In this document: piece after piece, positions 32,923 to 37,905 of the stretch | How the letters are laid out: the number at the start of each line of letters is the position of its first letter | Numbering within the stretch: the stretch's first letter is position 1 | Origin: Brevundimonas sp. | GTDB taxonomy: Bacteria; Pseudomonadota; Alphaproteobacteria; Caulobacterales; Caulobacteraceae | Assembly (NCBI RefSeq): GCF_030656255.1 | Contig: NZ_JAUSOE010000052.1 | Coordinates: 1-37,905, forward strand | Direction of reading: 5' to 3' | DNA: 37,905 bases | The notes under the pieces: model-generated | The model's database searches: none | Told to the model about the DNA's origin: nothing | The model's input: the letters and a program-made list of their open reading frames with translations, nothing else | Made by a program: the position numbers and the translations under genes

Positions 32923-33112
32923 GACGGGATGTTGCCGGTTTGTTCGAGTGTGTCCAGCTCCCTCTCCCGCCGGGATAAGGCGCAAACGCTAAACCACTAG
33001 AAACAAACAACATTACTTGCTATTATATCGCTACACGATGTATGCACGTCACGGCAGATCAATGACTTAGCGCCGCGATGTGCACGAAACCTGCACGACG
33101 ATGGAGGCTGTC
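32923..33112. other. AT-rich junction region with TGCACG repeats before the integrase
   Basis: The 190 bases between tag and the integrase drop sharply in GC around 32990-33040 (for example TTACTTGCTATTATATCG). TGCACG occurs three times (33043, 33081, 33092), and CGATGTATGCACG (33036-33048) is echoed by CGATGTGCACG (33076-33086). This could hold the integrase promoter and arm-type or regulatory sites. No tRNA gene and no provable attachment core was found. Confidence 0.45.
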
Positions 33113-34540
33113 ATGGCGTTTGTCACGGACAAGGAAGACCTGAAACCCGGTTTGGTCATTTTCCGGCGCGGCGATTTGCAGACCCGGGATTGGTACTGCC
33201 GCATTCGGCTACCGAAGGCGACACGCTACAAGACCATCGCCTTGAAGACGCCGGACATCACGACGGCGCGCACCCTGGCCTACGACCACGAAAGCGAAAT
33301 CCGCTTTGCGTTGAAGCGCAATCTGCCGGTGTTCAACCGCCCGTTTGCGGCGGTGGCGAAGGATTACATCGCCGAACAGAAACTGCGCGCTCTTCGCGGC
33401 GAGATCACTCTCGGCCGAGTGAAACTCATCGAGTCCGTCGTGAAGAACCAACTCAACCCCTATGTCGGCAAGACGCAGATCGACCTGATCGCGCTGGACC
33501 GCTGGCAGAACTATCCGTCCTGGCGACGGTCGCTGGGTCAGGGGCGCATGACACGCCACGGCAATGTGCGACAGATGACGCCGGCCGAACGCCTTGCCGC
33601 TAAAGAGGTCGCCGAAACCAAGGCAAAGGAAAAACTTGGCCGGGTCGACAAGCTGCCCGAGGCGAACCCCAAGCCGGAACCGACGGAATGGATAATCGTC
33701 AGCGACGCCACCATCCGTTTCGAGATGAAGATCTACCGCGCCATCATAAATGACGCGATTTCAAAGCAGGAAGCCCCACCTCATCACCGCATCGAGGGAA
33801 TGCCGTCGCTGGAGAAGCAGCGCCGCGATGCATTCACCCTAGAGGAATATCGCCGCCTTCACACCCACGCCCGCACCAAATGGGTTCCGGCGGCGAAGAC
33901 CAAGACCGCCCGCTGGTATCGGGACATGGTTTATCAATTCGTCCTCATCATGTGCAACACGGGCATGCGGCCTTCCGAGGCGCGCAACCTGCGTTGGCGC
34001 GACGTGACCGAGGCGACGGACAAGAACGGCCAGCCGGTGACGGTGCTATCCGTGCGCGGCAAGGGCAAGTCGCGCCAGCTCGTCGCCCCGACCAGCAACG
34101 TCGGAAAATATCTCGACCGTATCCGCGCGATCGCGGTGAGCACCGCACTGGAAGCGCCGGTGTTCAGCAGCGCCACCGGCAAAGAAGAACGCACACTCTA
34201 CAAGATGCATATCGCCGATCTTTTGGACAACGCCAACCTGCGTGTCGGCCCCTCCGGCATTCTACGCGCGACCTATTCGTTCCGGCATACCTACGCCACC
34301 ATTCGCCTGACCGAAGGCGTTAGTGAGTTGCTGCTGGCCGAGCAGATGGGCACGTCCGTCCAGATGATCCAGGAGCATTACGGCCATGTGGACACCATCA
34401 AACATGCCGACCTCGTGTTGCAGGGCATGAGCGATTGGGAGCCGCGAGAGCCGATGGTCCCGCCGGAAGAAAAAGAAACCGTACAGGTCAAACGGGCGGC
34501 GCGGGCGAAGCGAACCACGGAACCCCGCAAACCCCATTGA
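33113..34540 (+). CDS. Tyrosine-type site-specific recombinase/integrase
   Basis: Phage-type integrase of 475 residues. The catalytic domain shows the first Arg in NTGMRPSEARNLRW, Lys in VRGKGKSRQL, the second Arg in YSFRHTYATIRL and the Tyr nucleophile in IQEHYGHVDT. The usual first His of H-x-x-R is Tyr and the later His/Trp region reads MGTSVQMI, both normal for this phage-integrase subfamily. The N-terminal half includes a core-binding-like region with an unusual Lys/Glu-rich insert (about 170-205). The ATG at 33113 is chosen because GGAGG lies five bases upstream; a GTG at 33080 is the alternative. Its position beside tag marks the edge of an integrated element. Confidence 0.93.
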   Translation: MAFVTDKEDLKPGLVIFRRGDLQTRDWYCRIRLPKATRYKTIALKTPDITTARTLAYDHESEIRFALKRNLPVFNRPFAAVAKDYIAEQKLRALRGEITLGRVKLIESVVKNQLNPYVGKTQIDLIALDRWQNYPSWRRSLGQGRMTRHGNVRQMTPAERLAAKEVAETKAKEKLGRVDKLPEANPKPEPTEWIIVSDATIRFEMKIYRAIINDAISKQEAPPHHRIEGMPSLEKQRRDAFTLEEYRRLHTHARTKWVPAAKTKTARWYRDMVYQFVLIMCNTGMRPSEARNLRWRDVTEATDKNGQPVTVLSVRGKGKSRQLVAPTSNVGKYLDRIRAIAVSTALEAPVFSSATGKEERTLYKMHIADLLDNANLRVGPSGILRATYSFRHTYATIRLTEGVSELLLAEQMGTSVQMIQEHYGHVDTIKHADLVLQGMSDWEPREPMVPPEEKETVQVKRAARAKRTTEPRKPH

Positions 34541-34900
34541 TGTCCCACCCGTCGCCGCCGAGGATTAACGCACCGAGTTCGGTGCGCCGCTGGTGGCGAA
34601 GGGCGGGTCCGAGCCTCTGCCAAGCGTCCGATGCGCAGCCTGCGCCCTTGATCGGCCGGTTGGCGAAGTAGGCCGGTGGAGTGAGCCGCGTCGAGTTCGA
34701 TGCGGCCCGCCGGCCTGCGTCTTCCGCAGCTTCGCCCCCGCGCGCCGTGGCGCTCTGGGAGGGGGCGATAGCAAGGCCTGCTCAAATATGGACGCTCGCT
34801 AACCGAACCGCATCTTCGTCGATGGTAATTTGCGAGACCAAACCTCAAGCCGAAACGGACGCCGCCTGATGCCCCTAGAAGAGGCCAGCTGTCGCGGACC
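34541..34900. other. Gap after the integrase, no supported gene
   Basis: About 360 bases. A hairpin GCACCGA (34570-34576) / TCGGTGC (34579-34585) lies 30 bases after the integrase stop and may end its transcript, though it lacks a T run. Short plus-strand frames (such as a GTG frame 34681-34869) have no clear ribosome site or recognisable family; I do not call them. Confidence 0.5.
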
Positions 34901-35143
34901 TCACGTCGTTCGAAGCGCCAGCTCTTTTGCCAGTGCGACAATCTCCGGTACGCCCGCGTCGGGGCCGAGCTGTTCTGCCGCCCGGACATAAGGTTCGAGA
35001 ACGCTCTCGAAGAGCGCGCCGTGTTCAGGCGAAAGGTTGTCGATGAACATCGCACCTGCCGCTTCCAGGGCGTCGGACACGTCATCCCCTCCATCATAGG
35101 AAGAGAGCGACCGACGGGGCCGGGCCATAGTCTCGTTCGCCAT
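34901..35143 (-). CDS. Small acidic hypothetical protein, divergent from serine recombinase
   Basis: An 80-residue protein beginning MANETMARPRRSL with a basic patch, then an acidic helical body (SDALEAAGAMFIDNLSPEHG; EPYVRAAEQLG; EIVALAKELALRTT). ATG 35143 is preferred over a TTG at 35203, which would run into the recombinase gene. Only 42 bases separate its start from the divergent recombinase start, so the two promoters overlap. A regulatory or antitoxin-like role is possible but only inferred from placement. No family is recognised. Confidence 0.6.
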   Translation of the reverse strand: MANETMARPRRSLSSYDGGDDVSDALEAAGAMFIDNLSPEHGALFESVLEPYVRAAEQLGPDAGVPEIVALAKELALRTT

Positions 35144-35185
35144 GTGCAGCGTGCCTTGGCTGATGATGATCGTCCGGAGATCGAT

Positions 35186-36496
35186 ATGAAATTGGCGGCT
35201 CAATATCTACGCATGTCGACAGAAAGCCAGAGATACTCGCTCGATAATCAGGCCAACGCCATTGGCGACTATGCGCTTCTTCACGGCTACACAGTCGTTG
35301 AGACCTACCGGGACGCCGGCAAAAGCGGCGTGACGGCGAAAGGCCGCGCCGGGCTAGCCGACCTGTTGTCGGACGTCGTAGGCGGTCGGTGCGGCTTCGA
35401 TGCGGTCCTCGTGTACGATGTCAGTCGCTGGGGCAGATATCAGGACCCCGACGAAGCGGCGCATTACGAGTTCATGTGCCGGCAGGCCGGCGTGCGTGTC
35501 CAATACTGCACTGAAGGGTTCGCCGACGATCCCGCCGGATCGATCATGAAGCAGCTCAAACGCGTTATGGCTGGCGAGTACAGCCGCGACTTGTCTCGAA
35601 GGGTGTCGCGCGCAAAGCTGCATATGGCGGACCTGGGCTTCGTCTCCGGCGCGCCCTGTCCGATCGGGGTTGGTCGGGTCGAGGTGAATCCTGACGGATC
35701 GTTTGGACGGCAGCTCGAACGCGGCGAGCGAAAAAGCCGTCCTCACCAGACGGTGCGACACACGCGTGGCATCCCGAGTGAAGTCTCTTTGGTGCGGCGG
35801 ATATTCCGGATGACGCTCGTCAAGGGGCTTCGGCCCTCAGCGGTAGCCTGCGCGTTGAACCGACGCGGCGATACCTGGATCGACGGATCGCCATGGACGA
35901 ACCAGCGTATCCGGCACGTTTTGCTCTGCGAACTTCTTACTGGCGTCGTCACCTTTGGCAAAACGACCAAGCGATTCCACAAAGCAGCGATCCCAAATCC
36001 AGAAAACCAATGGATCAAGCGACAGGTTTTCGAGCCAATCATATCCAAAGCCGACTTTCGCCGAGCTGCGGATCTCCGAGGCGTGCCCGGCTATCGTCGC
36101 CATCGAACCAATGCTCAGATGCTTGAAGATCTGAGAACCGTCGTTGATCGCCACGGGCGCGTCTCTCACCAATTGATTGATGGGACCTTGGGCCACGATA
36201 AGGCGTCTAACTACTACAAGCGCTTTGGCTCTCTATCGAATGCCTGCGAGTTAATCGGTCAGCCTCGCGTAGCCAATCGCCTCGGCAGGCCGATGGGCTC
36301 CCGCATTACAGATGAGGAGATGTTGGCCTCGCTACGTGCACTGCATGCCCGCGAAGGCAGGGTTTCGACAGGGCTGATTTCGAAAGATCGCTCGATGCCG
36401 TCTCTGACCGCCTATCATAAGCGGTTTGGTTCGATGCCCGCCGCTTATTCGGCAGCGGGCATACGATCTGCGCGGGACCCATTCGATGCCACGTAG
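35186..36496 (+). CDS. Serine recombinase with C-terminal homing-endonuclease-associated-type repeats
   Basis: Site-specific serine recombinase of 436 residues. The resolvase domain has nucleophile Ser11 in YLRMSTESQ, TYRDAGKSGVTAKGR and VYDVSRWGR. A recombinase domain follows (about 155-300; IPSEVSLVRRIF, WTNQRIRHVLLCELLTGVV). In place of a long zinc-ribbon and coiled-coil tail there are two related repeats of about 50 residues, at 308-358 and 375-425. Both share M-L-x-x-L-R, GRVS, Y-x-K-RFGS and a final A-x-x-x-G, resembling homing endonuclease associated repeats, probably DNA-binding. GGAGA precedes ATG 35186. Codon use is less GC-rich than the chromosome, consistent with transfer. Confidence 0.85.
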   Translation: MKLAAQYLRMSTESQRYSLDNQANAIGDYALLHGYTVVETYRDAGKSGVTAKGRAGLADLLSDVVGGRCGFDAVLVYDVSRWGRYQDPDEAAHYEFMCRQAGVRVQYCTEGFADDPAGSIMKQLKRVMAGEYSRDLSRRVSRAKLHMADLGFVSGAPCPIGVGRVEVNPDGSFGRQLERGERKSRPHQTVRHTRGIPSEVSLVRRIFRMTLVKGLRPSAVACALNRRGDTWIDGSPWTNQRIRHVLLCELLTGVVTFGKTTKRFHKAAIPNPENQWIKRQVFEPIISKADFRRAADLRGVPGYRRHRTNAQMLEDLRTVVDRHGRVSHQLIDGTLGHDKASNYYKRFGSLSNACELIGQPRVANRLGRPMGSRITDEEMLASLRALHAREGRVSTGLISKDRSMPSLTAYHKRFGSMPAAYSAAGIRSARDPFDAT

Positions 36497-36568
36497 GTCC
36501 TCTCAGCGAAGGACAGCACCGGTCCAACAGAATTTTGATCGGCCTCGAAGCCGACTGCGGGCAGTACT
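36497..36568. other. Gap after serine recombinase
   Basis: No gene or clear terminator seen in this short stretch; it separates the recombinase stop from the decayed minus-strand helicase fragment. Confidence 0.5.
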
Positions 36569-36896
36569 TTACAGTCGCTTGGTGTACACGAGCCCCGCCA
36601 TCCAAGCCGTACCTCCGTGTGGGTGATGCAGGCGACGCGTTGTTTAGACTTTCGAAGCTTCTCGCCATGCGTCGAGACAACAGTTGAAAGGGCGTTGATT
36701 AGGACGTCGTTTCCCCCGATCCCGCGCCAGCCTTCATAATGAAACTGACCGGTGGAAACGCGTTGACGCAGTTCCTCAAATCGACGTGGGCCTGAGCATC
36801 TGGCTTATTGGCGCGGCTACTCACCGGCAACCTCGACTGCAACGTCATCGACGACACGAATCTCATCGTCCTGCAGAGTGAGTTCGAATAAAGGGC
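36569..36896 (-). pseudogene. Decayed UvrD-like helicase N-terminal fragment
   Basis: No intact frame exists, but joining minus-strand frames restores a helicase-like sequence. One frame reads DLRNCVNAFPPVSFIMKAGA then GSGETTS (Walker A region, 36731-36705) and stops at TAA 36701-36699. The adjacent frame resumes at once with LINALSTVVSTHGEKL, RKSKQRVACITHTEV. A single missing base explains the break, and the expected Walker A Lys is Glu (GAA, 36713-36711). Upstream, a third piece (LTLQDDEIRVVDDVAVEVAG) meets a stop at about 36820. After THTEV the family pattern is lost, suggesting a deletion; a plausible tail ends LVYTKRL at 36569. It follows the helicase gene on the same strand. UvrD-type assignment is inference from motif pattern. 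Confidence 0.5.
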
Positions 36897-36905
36897 GGCT
36901 TCAGT

Positions 36906-37905
36906 TCAGTCCTGCCGCCGCTGAGAAAATGCGGAGAGATCGAGGGTCAAAGCTTTCAGCGCTTCCCCACCCGCCGTATCATGATCGGTCAGCATATCGA
37001 CCAGATCCTCCTGATCCGGCTGCCCGAGTGCGAGCCGATATAGCAGGCGTTGGCTTCGGAGGCGCGCGAAACGATCTAGGTCGCGGCTCTGCGGAAGGGC
37101 GAACAGGTGGCGCTTCAACTCGGCTCCCGGCATCGTCCACCACGGGCTTAACCCGCTGTCGTCGCCATAAGTCTTACCCGCCTCTCGCGCCACGATATCC
37201 CAAGGGGACGCCCCGTCATCCCGCGCCTGGCGCAGGGCGCGTTCGCCAATCGCCTCCGCCATCGGCCGGCGAACGGTCAAGCCACCGAAACGCTGGATAC
37301 GGCCTTCGCGCTGCTCGAGATCGACCGGGCTCGAACAGAGATCCCAATGTCCCAACTGATCGCACCAACTATGGAAATCGAGCCCCTCCTGACCCACCGA
37401 GGTGGTCACCAGGACATGAGGCCAGAAAGGTGTGTTGAACGCGCTGCGGATTTCTTCGGATCGGGCGGGTGGCGGTTCGTCCGGCGTCTTCGTGTCCTGT
37501 TGCAGGGCCTCGCGCTCTGTGCCGCCGAACGGAACGGCGGCATGGCAGCGAATCCGGATTCGGTCCTTCTTTCGCGCGCCTTTGAAAGCGAAAGTGCCCA
37601 CATTGGCCGCCAGCGCAACGGAGAGATCCTTGATGAGCCCATTCGGGTCGACCTTGGATTTGCGGAGCCAGAAATGCTCGTCCAGCACGCTCTCGAGCCC
37701 GCCATCAGTGACCGCGCGCATCACCTGCTCGACTGCGGTCTTGCCTGGAAGCGATGCGAGGATGACGGGATTGTCCAGGTAGGCCCGAAAGCCCTGCCAG
37801 CTCAGCTGGACCAGCAGCGGAAAGCGGTCAGCGTCGAGCATTGTCGGGTCATGTCGATATAGGGCGCGGCCCAAGACGACCCCAGGCGCGCTCAGCGCAT
37901 AGTCG
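36906..37905 (-). CDS. Superfamily 2 helicase, C-terminal part (5' end beyond window)
   Basis: The frame is open from the right edge (reading DYALSAPGVVLGRALYRHDP just inside it) to TGA 36906-36908, so the gene is partial with at least 331 residues visible. It contains the second RecA-like domain: motif V LVTTSVGQEGLDFHSW and motif VI SPVDLEQREGRIQRFGG, the SNF2/DEAH pattern with two catalytic Arg. A C-terminal tail rich in Arg and Leu follows. Motifs I-III must lie outside the window. Such stand-alone helicases are common in anti-phage defence and restriction-like loci, and neighbours here are recombinases and a helicase remnant. The specific system cannot be named. Confidence 0.82.
   Translation of the reverse strand, partial: DYALSAPGVVLGRALYRHDPTMLDADRFPLLVQLSWQGFRAYLDNPVILASLPGKTAVEQVMRAVTDGGLESVLDEHFWLRKSKVDPNGLIKDLSVALAANVGTFAFKGARKKDRIRIRCHAAVPFGGTEREALQQDTKTPDEPPPARSEEIRSAFNTPFWPHVLVTTSVGQEGLDFHSWCDQLGHWDLCSSPVDLEQREGRIQRFGGLTVRRPMAEAIGERALRQARDDGASPWDIVAREAGKTYGDDSGLSPWWTMPGAELKRHLFALPQSRDLDRFARLRSQRLLYRLALGQPDQEDLVDMLTDHDTAGGEALKALTLDLSAFSQRRQD

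Noticed and set aside
34261..34400. Integrase suspected inactive because the usual H-x-x-R reads Y-S-F-R and the later His is absent
   Set aside because: Many phage integrases have YSxRHTYAT and MGTS in these places; Arg, Lys, Arg and Tyr are all present.
34681..34869. GTG-initiated 62-residue plus-strand frame after the integrase
   Set aside because: No recognisable domain, weak ribosome site, and competing frames of similar length on both strands.
36426..36680. Short plus- and minus-strand frames downstream of the serine recombinase
   Set aside because: They are in different frames from the helicase-like pattern, and their translations are not protein-like; the remnant call explains the region better.

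Overview
The window is GC-rich (about two thirds by eye), and its gene content points to an alphaproteobacterium, most likely a Brevundimonas/Caulobacter relative. The markers are an osmolyte (NAGGN) operon, a four-cysteine FNR regulator with TTGAT-N4-ATCAA boxes, cytochrome bd with CydX, and a chemoreceptor ending in a CheR-docking pentapeptide. The genus is an inference from gene content, not a database match.

Bases 1-32.9 kb look like ordinary chromosome. In order they hold: the 3' part of a GH3 beta-glucosidase; an SLC13-type permease facing it; a lipoprotein; a MarR regulator divergent from a three-gene operon for the osmoprotectant N-acetylglutaminylglutamine amide (amidotransferase, GNAT/ATP-grasp synthetase, M42 hydrolase); a chemoreceptor-CheW pair; a bile-acid-symporter-like carrier; and a respiratory cluster. 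That cluster holds an FNR-type regulator, cydDC, the divergent cydA-cydB-cydX-hemN operon and ompW. A DUF808 membrane protein, a PhoK/PafA-like phosphatase, pyruvate kinase, an orphan D12 adenine methyltransferase, a small membrane protein, RNase HII, a secreted alpha/beta hydrolase, a small hypothetical protein and 3-methyladenine glycosylase I follow.

The respiratory cluster reads as one circuit. The fnr gene has a perfect FNR box in its own promoter, and the cydDC/cydAB intergenic region has a second perfect box. A degenerate box precedes ompW. FNR would therefore raise the bd oxidase (CydABX), its assembly exporter (CydDC) and oxygen-independent haem synthesis (HemN) together when oxygen falls. 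A second repeated dyad, GGAC-N5-GTCC, occurs in the cyd, ompW and pyk upstream regions; I cannot assign it to a regulator.

From about 33.0 kb to the right edge the window enters a mobile or accessory region. It has a tyrosine integrase just past the tag gene, a small hypothetical gene divergent from a serine recombinase with two C-terminal homing-endonuclease-associated-type repeats, a decayed UvrD-like helicase fragment absent from simple ORF calling, and the C-terminal part of a superfamily 2 helicase that runs off the window. This resembles the edge of a defence island. The decisive genes lie beyond base 37905, so no named defence system can be assigned. No rRNA, tRNA or CRISPR array was seen.
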